From NCBI RefSeq assembly GCF_024721155.1, contig NZ_JAHVAP010000001.1:496001-560000 (forward strand): a DNA stretch of 64,000 bases, given 5' to 3'. This DNA is from Mucilaginibacter phenanthrenivorans. Its GTDB lineage: Bacteria; Bacteroidota; Bacteroidia; Sphingobacteriales; Sphingobacteriaceae. The position numbers were made by a program, and so were the translations under genes. Positions 25,252 to 33,761 of the stretch are shown here, piece after piece. The stretch's first letter is position 1; each line of letters starts with the position of its first letter. The notes beneath the pieces are model-generated. The model did not search any database. It was not told where the DNA came from and was given only the letters and a program-made list of their open reading frames with translations.

Positions 25252-26784
25252 TTATTTACCCTCGGGCTTCCATGATCTGTAATACGTATAGGCGTTAGTT
25301 TTATTTTCGAGCGCTTCTTTACGGTATTTATTATAAAAGTCCACGGTCATTAAATCTACCTGGTAGTGGTATTTTACATGAACCCGGGCCGCAGGATATA
25401 ATTTGCTCACGAAATACTGGTTGAAGTCTTCAGCTTTGTATTTTTCGAGGTCGGCATTTTTAGCTTTTTTTTCATTTATCCATACCCCAAATTCAGCGGG
25501 ATTCTTCCACGAATCCAACTGAGCTTGTGTAGGAACTGCGCGCGGAAGTGGAGGGGCGGGATAGCTAAACCCAATTTTTTGCTGCATTTGCTGTTCAGGG
25601 CTCATTTTCTCGAAAATATCCTTCATTCTTTTTTTGTCTTCTTTCGAGATAGTGCCTAATCGCTTAATGAATTTATTGTTGGTATCAATAAACTTAGCCG
25701 TTAGCACAGCATATTCCTTAAGCGAATCGGCAGAAACGCCCTCCTTAGTGTGAGGAAACTTCCCCCATATCATTGGTGGTGGAAATGAAACTTTCCTGAC
25801 AGGTTGATTCGGTTTCACTGCAGTTGAACTTTCGGGTTTTGCCTTAACATCCTGCTTAGTTACGGCAGGTGTTTGTTGCGCCTCTGTTTTTGTGCAGAAA
25901 AATGTAAAGGCAAACGCCAGTACCGGGATAACGGCAAGCTTTGATAGCGCGGCGGTTAATGCTGAGGTGTTTTTATTCATCATGATTAGTCGGTTTTTGG
26001 TTATTGAATAATTGAATTGACTGGTAATAGAGAGGCTTTTCATATAGCCCAACTTGCCAAGCAGCAACTGCTGATATTCTGAGATATTACAGTTGGTGGT
26101 AACTACTGCTGTATCTGCAATAAATTCATGATTCAATTGGATGGCATTGCGATAGAACCATACCAACGGGTTAAACCAGCAGAAGCATGTTATCAATTCC
26201 ATGAATATGATATCCACAGAGTGTAACTGGCTGGCATGAGTTTGCTCATGTTTTAATATATCAGCCTCTATTTGATTGCTTTCATATTGTTGCCTGTTCA
26301 GGAAAATATACCTTAAAAAGGTATGCGGGGTTAAATTTTCATTCACCAATATTAGCTTGGTGTCTTTATAAGTTACATGTTGGTTTTGTTTGATCGTTAA
26401 CCTGATCCTGTTTAAATTTCTTATAAAACGAAACAGCAACAGCAGTGAAACAATGCCGTAAACTGCCATCAATATGCCGGGCAGATAATTAATATGCGGG
26501 TGATTTACAATTGGAGTAACCCTTAAAGGCGTTTGAACCTGGAAGTCAGGTTGAGGATTATTGGCATCCGTTAACTGTAATTGCGGTTCAATAGTTTTTT
26601 GTATCGACGGCAGCCGGACTATCGTATGCTTCACAACTATTAAAGGCACAGTTAACGAAAATACGACGCTTAACAAAAGGTAGACCCTGTTAAAGTTGTA
26701 CATGGTCTTGTTTTTAAGCAACAGGTGATAAACCGCCAGCAACAAGGCAGAACATAAGGTTGAGTTTACCAGGTAAGCTATCAT
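25252..26784 (-). CDS. BlaR1-like M56 membrane metallopeptidase
   Basis: 510 residues. Four N-terminal transmembrane segments surround the M56 zinc protease: HEQTH (HExxH) and the downstream glutamate in QLNHEFIADTAV. After a further TM segment (about residue 275) there is a periplasmic tail rich in Pro/Lys that lacks a penicillin-binding sensor domain. The family relays a surface signal by cleaving its BlaI partner repressor. Its start overlaps the blaI-like stop by 4 bases, so the two are coupled. The signal is unknown. Confidence 0.9.
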   Translation of the reverse strand: MIAYLVNSTLCSALLLAVYHLLLKNKTMYNFNRVYLLLSVVFSLTVPLIVVKHTIVRLPSIQKTIEPQLQLTDANNPQPDFQVQTPLRVTPIVNHPHINYLPGILMAVYGIVSLLLLFRFIRNLNRIRLTIKQNQHVTYKDTKLILVNENLTPHTFLRYIFLNRQQYESNQIEADILKHEQTHASQLHSVDIIFMELITCFCWFNPLVWFYRNAIQLNHEFIADTAVVTTNCNISEYQQLLLGKLGYMKSLSITSQFNYSITKNRLIMMNKNTSALTAALSKLAVIPVLAFAFTFFCTKTEAQQTPAVTKQDVKAKPESSTAVKPNQPVRKVSFPPPMIWGKFPHTKEGVSADSLKEYAVLTAKFIDTNNKFIKRLGTISKEDKKRMKDIFEKMSPEQQMQQKIGFSYPAPPLPRAVPTQAQLDSWKNPAEFGVWINEKKAKNADLEKYKAEDFNQYFVSKLYPAARVHVKYHYQVDLMTVDFYNKYRKEALENKTNAYTYYRSWKPEGK

Positions 26785-27152
26785 GACTTCTTTTTATTAA
26801 GTTGTTTATCGATAATTTTTTTCAGGTCCTCTAATTCCTCATCAGTAAGGTTTGTTTCCGTAGTGAAAAAAGATGCGAACTGCATGGCCGAGCTGCCAAA
26901 GAAGTTTTTGATAAGTCCATTAACATGTTTCGAGAAATATTCCGATTTCTTTACCAGTGCATAGTATTGCCGGGAATTCCCCATTAACTTGTATGCTACG
27001 AAGCCTTTATTTTGCATTCGTTTAAGCAAGGTTGCAATGGTTGTTGTTGCGGGTTTTGGATCAGGGAAGCTGTCAATAATATCCTTCATAAAGATCTCGT
27101 CTTTATCCCAGATCAGTTCCATTAATTGTTCTTCGGCACTTGTGAGTTTCAT
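26781..27152 (-). CDS. BlaI/MecI/CopY-family transcriptional repressor
   Basis: 123 residues. The winged-helix DNA-binding region is LTSAEEQLMELIWDKDEIFMKDIIDSFP with TTIATLLKRMQNKGFV, followed by the dimerisation helices (EELEDLKKIIDKQLNKK). It should repress its own operon until cleaved through the M56 partner. Two symmetrical sites stand immediately upstream (27157-27196). Confidence 0.93.
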   Translation of the reverse strand: MKLTSAEEQLMELIWDKDEIFMKDIIDSFPDPKPATTTIATLLKRMQNKGFVAYKLMGNSRQYYALVKKSEYFSKHVNGLIKNFFGSSAMQFASFFTTETNLTDEELEDLKKIIDKQLNKKKS

Positions 27153-27156
27153 ATTG

Positions 27157-27196
27157 CTCTATGAGTTGAGAGTTTACTCTACGAGTGTAGAGTAAA
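27157..27196 (-). promoter_or_regulatory. Tandem BlaI-type operator
   Basis: A perfect 10-bp inverted repeat TTTACTCTAC-gagt-GTAGAGTAAA (27173-27196) lies upstream of the blaI-like gene. A degraded copy, CTCTATGAGTTGAGAG at 27157-27172, resembles CTCTACGAGTGTAGAG at 27177-27192, exactly 20 bp (two helical turns) away. Confidence 0.7.
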
Positions 27197-27298
27197 TAAA
27201 TTACATTTACAAGAGGTAATTAAAAATAATTTATAGTTGCCGCTAACAACCCATTATAAATTACTGTTATGTTTGTTATATCATACAAACCGCAGTTT

Positions 27299-27685
27299 AT
27301 GAAACGTATCGGAATTATAGTTGGAATAGTGATCGCACTGGTTATAGTGGGATTTGTTTATTACCGTTATTATTTTGTTTTTGGCGATGGAACCAAAGCC
27401 GGCACCATGAATTACTTTGTACACAAGGGTTATATGTTCAAAACATATGAGGGCAGGTTGATCCAGTCAGGAATCCGGACACCTACACAAGGCGCCATCC
27501 AATCAAATGAATTTATGTTTTCTGTAACCGACCAGCATGTAGCCGACCAGTTGAATAAAAGCGCAGGAGCCTATCTCGAACTGCACTATAAGGAATACCT
27601 GCATACGCTGCCATGGCGGGGGGTAAGTGAGTTTGTTGTGGATAGTGTGATCTCGGTACGCCCTGTTACGCCGGTACAACCATAG
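27299..27685 (+). CDS. Membrane-anchored hypothetical protein
   Basis: 128 residues from the ATG at 27299 (an ATG at 27269 adds 10 residues). One N-terminal membrane anchor (IGIIVGIVIALVIVGFVYYRYYF) is followed by a beta-rich domain with the conserved-looking GDGTKAGTMNYFVHKGYMFKTYEGRL. Similar Bacteroidota proteins are sometimes mislabelled 6-phosphogluconate dehydrogenase, which nothing here supports. It is divergent from the BlaI operon. Confidence 0.75.
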   Translation: MKRIGIIVGIVIALVIVGFVYYRYYFVFGDGTKAGTMNYFVHKGYMFKTYEGRLIQSGIRTPTQGAIQSNEFMFSVTDQHVADQLNKSAGAYLELHYKEYLHTLPWRGVSEFVVDSVISVRPVTPVQP

Positions 27686-27861
27686 TGGAAAGTCAATAGT
27701 TCTTAGTCGTAAGTCTGGAGCCGTTTTGTTCTTTGGCGTTTATACATGTCAACTATGAGTTCAAGACCGGGCAATACGACCCCGGGTTAAGTTTTATCTC
27801 TCGCATTTGTTTTTTGAAACTTTATTGTAACCCGGTAGTTTAGTATATATACAATTAAGCT

Positions 27862-28092
27862 ATGTGGAACAAAATCGATAATAAGCTTTATAAAGCTTTT
27901 GAATTCAAGGACTTTTCAGCAGCCTTTTCATTTATGACCAGGGTGGCCTTACTCGCCGAAAAAAGCAATCACCATCCAACGTGGACAAATACTTATAATA
28001 AAGTGGAGATCTGGCTGTCAACTCACGACGCGGGGGATAAAGTTACAGACAAAGACAAATTGCTGGCGGATGAAATTGATGCAGTTGCCTGA
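27862..28092 (+). CDS. phhB: Pterin-4a-carbinolamine dehydratase
   Basis: 76 residues, the short form. The active-site region [24 protein letters not shown] contains the conserved His-His-Pro-x-Trp motif and downstream His. It regenerates the tetrahydrobiopterin cofactor after aromatic hydroxylation. No phenylalanine hydroxylase gene lies in this window. The preceding gap (27690-27720) has a degraded AGTC-type word array. Confidence 0.88.
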   Translation: MWNKIDNKLYKAFEFKDFSAAFSFMTRVALLAEKSNHHPTWTNTYNKVEIWLSTHDAGDKVTDKDKLLADEIDAVA

Positions 28093-28251
28093 TTTATGCA
28101 ACTTCATTTATTATAGCCGGCTACAGAGATCAACGTAATCAGGCCAATCAAAACAAATCAACGGTTTCCACATCACCTAACTTTTCCACATTTCCGCTAA
28201 ACACGGGGCAATGCATTAACTTTACCGACCTATTAAACAGGAGCAAACCGT

Positions 28252-30861
28252 TTGGCAAAAGACAACACGAAGGAAACGCCGTTAATGCAGCAGTACAACC
28301 AGATCAAGGTTAAGTACCCCGGTGCTTTGCTGCTTTTTCGCGTAGGTGATTTTTACGAAACCTTTGGCGAGGATGCTATTAAGGCCGCGGGTATTTTAGG
28401 CATTGTGCTTACCCGCAGGGGCAACGGTGCAGCTACGTTTATCGAATTGGCGGGTTTTCCGCATCATTCGTTGGATACTTATTTACCAAAGCTGGTGCGT
28501 GCCGGTCAGCGGGTGGCTATTTGCGACCAGCTGGAAGATCCGAAGACCACGAAAACCATTGTTAAACGCGGTGTTACTGAACTGGTAACTCCCGGTGTGG
28601 CCACAAGCGATAATATCCTCAATCAAAAGAGCAACAATTACCTGGCCTCGCTTTATTTCGAAAAAAATAGCATAGGCATAGCCCTGATAGATATTTCGAC
28701 AGGAGAATTTTTAACTGCACAAGGCAACACCGATTATATAGATAAACTTTTACAAAGCTATTCGCCGGCTGAGGTTATCTACCCAAAAAGCCGCCAGCAT
28801 GATTTTAAGGAAAACTACGGCGATCGCTTTTATACCTACACGCTTGACGAATGGCCTTACAGCGGCGATTATGCCACGGAGGTGCTGCTGAAGCATTTCG
28901 GCGTTAAATCATTAAAGGGTTTTGGGATAGATAAGCTGAACCTGGGCATTGTTGCTGCAGGTGTGGCGTTACATTATTTAAATGAAACCGAACACCGAAA
29001 CCTGCAGCATATTTCGTCCATTGGCAGGATAGAAGAGGATAGATATTTGTGGCTCGACCGTTACAGCGTGCGTAACCTGGAATTGGTTGGTTCAGCCAAT
29101 GAAAATGCATCCACGCTGGTTGATGTGCTAGATCATACGTGTTCGCCGATGGGTGCGCGTTTACTACGCCGCTGGATAGTAATGCCCTTAAAGGAATTAA
29201 AGCCGATAAATGATCGCCTTGGTGTAGTTGAATACCTGATTGAGCAGGAAGAGTTACGGGAAACACTGAAGCAAAATATCCGCCTTATCGGCGATTTGGA
29301 GCGGCTGATCTCAAAGATAGGTTTGCAAAAAGCCAATCCGCGCGAGGTGTGTCAGCTCAAAAAAGCGCTGATAGCAATTGGTACGATAAAGGGAATTGGT
29401 GAAACATCCGTAAGCCTGCCATTACAGGCAATTGCTGCGCAGTTGAATCCATGCACCCTAATTTGTGAGAAGATTGAAAAAGAACTAAGTGCCGAACCGC
29501 CGGTTATGCTGGTTAAGGGCAGTGTGATGAACGAGGGCATCAATGAAGAACTCGATCGCTTGCGTAAAATAGCATTTGGCGGTAAGGGCTATTTACTGGA
29601 GATCCAGAAGCGTGAGGCGGAGTCAACCGGAATTCCATCACTCAAGGTTTCATTTAATAACGTGTTTGGTTATTACCTGGAGGTTACCCACAGCCACCGG
29701 GATAAAGTACCCGCAGAATGGATCAGGAAGCAAACGCTGGTAAATGCCGAACGCTATATCACGCCTGAGTTAAAGGAATACGAAGAGCAAATTCTTGGTG
29801 CGGAAGAAAAGATCTTAGTTATCGAGACACGGTTGTACAATGATCTGCTGTATTCGCTTGCCGAGTATATCAAGCCTATTCAATTGAATGCACAGCTGGT
29901 TGCACGTTTGGATGTACTCCTGAATTTTGCAACCATCTCCATAAAAAACTACTACGTAAAACCCGAGATAAACGACAGCAGGGTTATCGATATAAAAGGC
30001 GGCCGCCACCCGGTTATTGAAAAGAATTTGCCATTGGGTGAGGAATACATCACCAATGACGTTTACCTCGATTCTGAAACGCAGCAGATCATCATTATCA
30101 CCGGGCCCAATATGGCGGGTAAATCTGCCTTATTAAGGCAAACAGGCCTGATCGTGTTGATGGCGCAAATGGGATGCTTTGTACCTGCCAAGGCTGCTTC
30201 AATCGGTTTGGTAGATAAGATCTTTACGCGGGTAGGCGCATCCGATAATCTTTCGTCCGGCGAATCAACCTTTATGGTGGAGATGAACGAAACAGCGAGT
30301 ATCCTCAATAATTTATCCGACAGAAGTTTGATCTTGCTGGATGAGATAGGCCGGGGTACATCAACCTATGACGGTATTTCCATCGCCTGGTCGATAGCAG
30401 AGTTTTTGCATAATCAACCAACTGCAAGGGCGAAAACTTTATTCGCCACGCACTATCACGAGCTTAATGAACTGAGCAATTCGTTCAATCGCATCAAAAA
30501 CTTTAATGTATCGGTAAAGGAGGTCGGCCACCAGATCATCTTCCTTCGCAAACTGGTGCCTGGTGGTAGTGAGCACAGCTTCGGGATCCATGTAGCCAAA
30601 TTGGCCGGTATGCCGCAGAAGGTGTTGAGCCGTGCGAATGAAATCCTGAAAAAACTCGAGAACGAACGGACAGGAGGGGAGCACATTAAGGAAAGTATCC
30701 GCAAAGTTCAAAAGCAGGCTGTGCAAATGCAGATGTTCAGTATTGACGATCCTGTGCTGGTAAAGATCCGCGATACGCTGAACAACCTTGATGTAAATAC
30801 CTTAACGCCTGTTGAGGCCCTGATGAAGTTGGATGAGATCCAAAGGGTGATAAAGGGGTAG
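28252..30861 (+). CDS. mutS: DNA mismatch repair protein MutS
   Basis: 869 residues. Mismatch-binding F-x-E motif is FYE (residues 34-36) in [14 protein letters not shown]; then connector, lever and clamp domains; Walker A is [12 protein letters not shown] (about residue 618), followed by the STFMVEM and [12 protein letters not shown] motifs and the C-terminal HTH region. The start is TTG at 28252 with an AGGAG 8 nt upstream; no in-frame ATG gives the family N-terminus. It recognises mispairs and recruits MutL. Confidence 0.97.
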   Translation: MAKDNTKETPLMQQYNQIKVKYPGALLLFRVGDFYETFGEDAIKAAGILGIVLTRRGNGAATFIELAGFPHHSLDTYLPKLVRAGQRVAICDQLEDPKTTKTIVKRGVTELVTPGVATSDNILNQKSNNYLASLYFEKNSIGIALIDISTGEFLTAQGNTDYIDKLLQSYSPAEVIYPKSRQHDFKENYGDRFYTYTLDEWPYSGDYATEVLLKHFGVKSLKGFGIDKLNLGIVAAGVALHYLNETEHRNLQHISSIGRIEEDRYLWLDRYSVRNLELVGSANENASTLVDVLDHTCSPMGARLLRRWIVMPLKELKPINDRLGVVEYLIEQEELRETLKQNIRLIGDLERLISKIGLQKANPREVCQLKKALIAIGTIKGIGETSVSLPLQAIAAQLNPCTLICEKIEKELSAEPPVMLVKGSVMNEGINEELDRLRKIAFGGKGYLLEIQKREAESTGIPSLKVSFNNVFGYYLEVTHSHRDKVPAEWIRKQTLVNAERYITPELKEYEEQILGAEEKILVIETRLYNDLLYSLAEYIKPIQLNAQLVARLDVLLNFATISIKNYYVKPEINDSRVIDIKGGRHPVIEKNLPLGEEYITNDVYLDSETQQIIIITGPNMAGKSALLRQTGLIVLMAQMGCFVPAKAASIGLVDKIFTRVGASDNLSSGESTFMVEMNETASILNNLSDRSLILLDEIGRGTSTYDGISIAWSIAEFLHNQPTARAKTLFATHYHELNELSNSFNRIKNFNVSVKEVGHQIIFLRKLVPGGSEHSFGIHVAKLAGMPQKVLSRANEILKKLENERTGGEHIKESIRKVQKQAVQMQMFSIDDPVLVKIRDTLNNLDVNTLTPVEALMKLDEIQRVIKG

Positions 30862-30867
30862 TGGGGT

Positions 30868-30975
30868 GATTTCGGAATTCGGATGTTCGATTTCGGATTT
30901 AATTAAAGCTTAACCCGGGTAAAATCTCCAAATCAATCTTTCGGACTTTCCCGACTTTCGGTCTTTCGGACTCCC
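30868..30975. repeat. Word-repeat arrays, words TTTCGGAATTCGG and TTTCGGAC
   Basis: Right after mutS, 30869-30900 repeats TTTCGGAATTCGGATG/TTCGATTTCGGATTT, and 30938-30974 repeats TTTCGGAC, TTTCCCGAC, TTTCGGTC and TTTCGGAC. Unlike the other sites the two arrays are in the same orientation. The first word recurs at 51983-52058. Confidence 0.65.
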
Positions 30976-31026
30976 AATTGTTAATATGTTAAAAACATCT
31001 GCAAATATGCGGAACGGCTTTCCGCT

Positions 31027-31034
31027 TACATTTG
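31027..31034 (+). promoter_or_regulatory. -7 box TACATTTG immediately before the start codon
   Basis: TAnnTTTG match ending only 4 nt before the ATG at 31039, so transcription would start at or next to the start codon (leaderless). Confidence 0.4.
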
Positions 31035-31038
31035 TATC

Positions 31039-31611
31039 ATGAACAAAATACACTACCTGTATTGTTTATTGGCCTTTACAATTATACTGTCCTCATGCCA
31101 CAGCAGGAAAGCGGTGCTGAGAGGAGAACCCGGTGAGGTTGTAAAGCCACAGGCAGATATTGCTGAGAAATATTCAGCCATATTGGGTGTTAACAGGGGC
31201 GATATTCAGAATGGTCGTTTATATGCCTTTATCGACCAGTGGATGGGCACCCCCTATAAATTTGGTGGCGAGGATAAAAGTGGGGTGGATTGCTCAGGTC
31301 TTACCCAGTTACTTGAACAACAGGTTTTTGGGGTAAATATTCCGCGTTCAACCAGCCAGCAAATAAACGTGATCAAGCGTAAATACGAAGAAGAACTTGT
31401 TGAGGGCGATCTCCTGTTCTTTGATTACGACGGAAAAAAATTCAGTCATGTGGCTGTATACCTGCAAAACGGGTATTATGTGCACGCCAGCTCTTCAAAA
31501 GGGGTGATTATAACCAAACTGCACGACCCTTACACTTATAAATACTTTTCAAGGTGTGGGTCGATAATTATTGATACCGCCTATTCAAAACCTGATCAAA
31601 CTGGTAAATAA
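31039..31611 (+). CDS. NlpC/P60 (C40) lipoprotein peptidase
   Basis: 190 residues. Lipoprotein signal with lipobox LSSCHSR (Cys about residue 20). NlpC/P60 domain: catalytic Cys in GVDCSGLTQLLEQ and His in FSHVAVYLQNG, with the third polar residue in VHASSSKGV. It is expected to be a periplasmic endopeptidase cleaving stem peptides, of the Spr/MepS type. It differs from the cytoplasmic-looking SH3 form at 6625. Confidence 0.92.
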   Translation: MNKIHYLYCLLAFTIILSSCHSRKAVLRGEPGEVVKPQADIAEKYSAILGVNRGDIQNGRLYAFIDQWMGTPYKFGGEDKSGVDCSGLTQLLEQQVFGVNIPRSTSQQINVIKRKYEEELVEGDLLFFDYDGKKFSHVAVYLQNGYYVHASSSKGVIITKLHDPYTYKYFSRCGSIIIDTAYSKPDQTGK

Positions 31612-31674
31612 GCAGTTGAAACTCCTTTTTTCATAACACCTGAATTGAAATTTATTCGGTAAATTTGCATTCAC

Positions 31675-31806
31675 ATGTCAGATCCCAAACAAGACTACTC
31701 ATTCTGGACAAAATACAAGCGTTACGCAGGTAATGAACTTTTGCTCTACCTCGTTATGATTATCGGGATAGTGCTGGGTATAATTATTTTCAGTTACTGG
31801 CGATAA
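31675..31806 (+). CDS. 43-residue single-pass membrane protein
   Basis: ATG at 31675 to TAA at 31804-31806. The peptide has a charged start (MSDPKQDYSFWTKYKRYAGN) and one hydrophobic helix ending in a Trp-Arg tail. A TAAATTTG box at 31660-31667 lies 7 nt before the ATG. The bias of sequence (charged N-terminus, then TM) supports a real gene despite its length. Function unknown. Confidence 0.6.
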   Translation: MSDPKQDYSFWTKYKRYAGNELLLYLVMIIGIVLGIIIFSYWR

Positions 31807-31850
31807 GTAATTTTGTAACTGAAAATTCTAAAGCGCCCAGGTGTTCTTAA

Positions 31851-33761
31851 TCAATTTTTCACCAATACCACATTATATTCGTCCGTGTCAACTATCGATT
31901 GATAAAAATCAACCAGGTCCTGGTAGGTATCCTTGTCATATGTTCCGTCAAATAATTGAAGTTTGCGTTTGTAGGTCAACTGATCTCCCTTTAACTCCAT
32001 AGTGACAAAAAAGCTCCCGAACGGTTTGATGATATTTACATGCAACGGTTTTTTTTCCAAACGATAACCTGCCGGCAGCGTATAAGTAACCTCGTCTTCT
32101 TCTGTATCGCCTCTTGTTATATAAACGCTGTTTAAACGGTTGCGCAATTGCTTCGGCACAAATGTTTCCCGGTTAACAGGATTGAGCAGGAAATAAATCT
32201 TGCCGTCGTTAAATGATGCATAGTCACGGGCACGCAGCTTTATTGTTTCCGTGGTGGCAGGTTTAAAGCTTTTATCCTGCGTTATATTGAGATTTTCAAT
32301 CTCCATATTATTTATTGGATAGCGTCTTTGTTCTGATTTATATTGCTCGGTTTTCGCCTCCTTCAATATTTCGTCACAATCCTGATAATTAACGCCTTTG
32401 TAAGTGGTGGTCATTGTTCCTGCCAATTCACCTTCGGCGCTAACAACAAATTTCGCCTTCCTGCCTTCCAGGTTATCGGCAGCGGTGTACTTAGGGGTAC
32501 GCATCAATTTTCCGCCCTGTGGTGTTAATGCCAAAACAGTACGATTATCCGTAAAATCTCCAAGGTAACCAAAAGGTATTGTCTGGCTGGTACAATCCGC
32601 CCAGGTAGTGTCATTTTTAAAGGGCACACAAAGAATGATATGATCGGCCTGGGTCATGCTGGCAAAGTCATTTTGCAGGCTTATATTGTGTTGGCCGCCG
32701 GACTTAACTATACAATAATAAGAATCAATGTTAACTGCCTTTAACAGTGCCTGTGTGTAGTTAACCAGCGCTTTACAGTCCCCATAATTTTGATTATCCA
32801 CCTCCGATGCTAAAAAAGGTTGATATCCACCTATCCCAACCTGCACACTTATATAGTGGGTTTTGTTCTGCATGTATTCGTAAATCTTTTTGGCCTTTAG
32901 TTTAGGGTCGGTAATGCCGGTCGTAATTTCCTTCATATGCTCAATGGTTTGATAAGGAAGTTCCTGCCTGTTTACAACTAACTTATCATTGATCCATTTC
33001 CCTAGTTCATTCCAATTGGCAAATGATCCGGTTGAACCGTAGTACTGGAATTTCTCAGGTGCCACCTCCACACTGCTGGCGTAATTTTTAAAGTACGGGC
33101 TAAATGGTTCGTATTTAATAGCCTTTAAATTATTTATTGTCCACGAATAGGTTGTCATACCTTGTACGTTCGTGCCTATATGCGCCTTTTCGGGCAGGTT
33201 TATTTCCTTGTATTTTATTTTAAAATCAGGTTTACACGTAAAGGTGTATGAACTTTTCTCAACGGCTACGCCGATGTCATCATTAGGAATCCAATCATGA
33301 AAGTATAAGGTGAATTTAAACTTCTCCTCATATTCATAGGCGATGGTATATGGATAATCGGTAACTGATGGCAAATAATGTTTTACTCTTTCACTGTCAA
33401 ATAATGTACTCTCGCCCCCAACGCTAACATCGTCGAAATTACTTTCAGAAAACTTTCCCACCTGCTTGCCAAACTGGTCGTATACCAGTCCTTTAATGTT
33501 CTTAATAGCGACGTTTTTATCATAGTATACAGCTATATGCGCATAGTCATCACCATTTTTATTTAAAACAGTTATTGCTTTTTTTACATGGTAAATTACA
33601 TTGTCCAGGTCTTTTACTTCAACACTAACCTCGTCATTCCTAACTACTGCACTTGCATACGGTAAAAGGTCCTTCGAAATAAGACTAGCATCGTAATTTT
33701 GCTGGGCAGTAGCCGCAGTAGTTGATAAAATAAGGCAACAGGAAACTATAAACGATCTCAT
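31851..33761 (-). CDS. DUF3857/transglutaminase-like exported protein (downstream paralogue)
   Basis: 636 residues with signal peptide (MRSFIVSCCLILSTTAATAQ). A beta-rich DUF3857 domain fills about residues 40-210, followed by a transglutaminase-like core (YMQNKTHYISVQVGIGG; NYGDCKALVNYTQALL with the Cys of GDCKA; ADHIILCVPF) and a C-terminal DUF3858-like domain. GDCK is the usual active-site Cys motif. It overlaps its upstream paralogue by one base (TAATG), so they are coupled. Substrate unknown. Confidence 0.88.
   Translation of the reverse strand: MRSFIVSCCLILSTTAATAQQNYDASLISKDLLPYASAVVRNDEVSVEVKDLDNVIYHVKKAITVLNKNGDDYAHIAVYYDKNVAIKNIKGLVYDQFGKQVGKFSESNFDDVSVGGESTLFDSERVKHYLPSVTDYPYTIAYEYEEKFKFTLYFHDWIPNDDIGVAVEKSSYTFTCKPDFKIKYKEINLPEKAHIGTNVQGMTTYSWTINNLKAIKYEPFSPYFKNYASSVEVAPEKFQYYGSTGSFANWNELGKWINDKLVVNRQELPYQTIEHMKEITTGITDPKLKAKKIYEYMQNKTHYISVQVGIGGYQPFLASEVDNQNYGDCKALVNYTQALLKAVNIDSYYCIVKSGGQHNISLQNDFASMTQADHIILCVPFKNDTTWADCTSQTIPFGYLGDFTDNRTVLALTPQGGKLMRTPKYTAADNLEGRKAKFVVSAEGELAGTMTTTYKGVNYQDCDEILKEAKTEQYKSEQRRYPINNMEIENLNITQDKSFKPATTETIKLRARDYASFNDGKIYFLLNPVNRETFVPKQLRNRLNSVYITRGDTEEDEVTYTLPAGYRLEKKPLHVNIIKPFGSFFVTMELKGDQLTYKRKLQLFDGTYDKDTYQDLVDFYQSIVDTDEYNVVLVKN

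Noticed and set aside
27269..27685. 6-phosphogluconate dehydrogenase, a label sometimes given to similar proteins
   Set aside because: The protein is a 128-residue membrane-anchored beta protein with no Rossmann fold or dehydrogenase motif.
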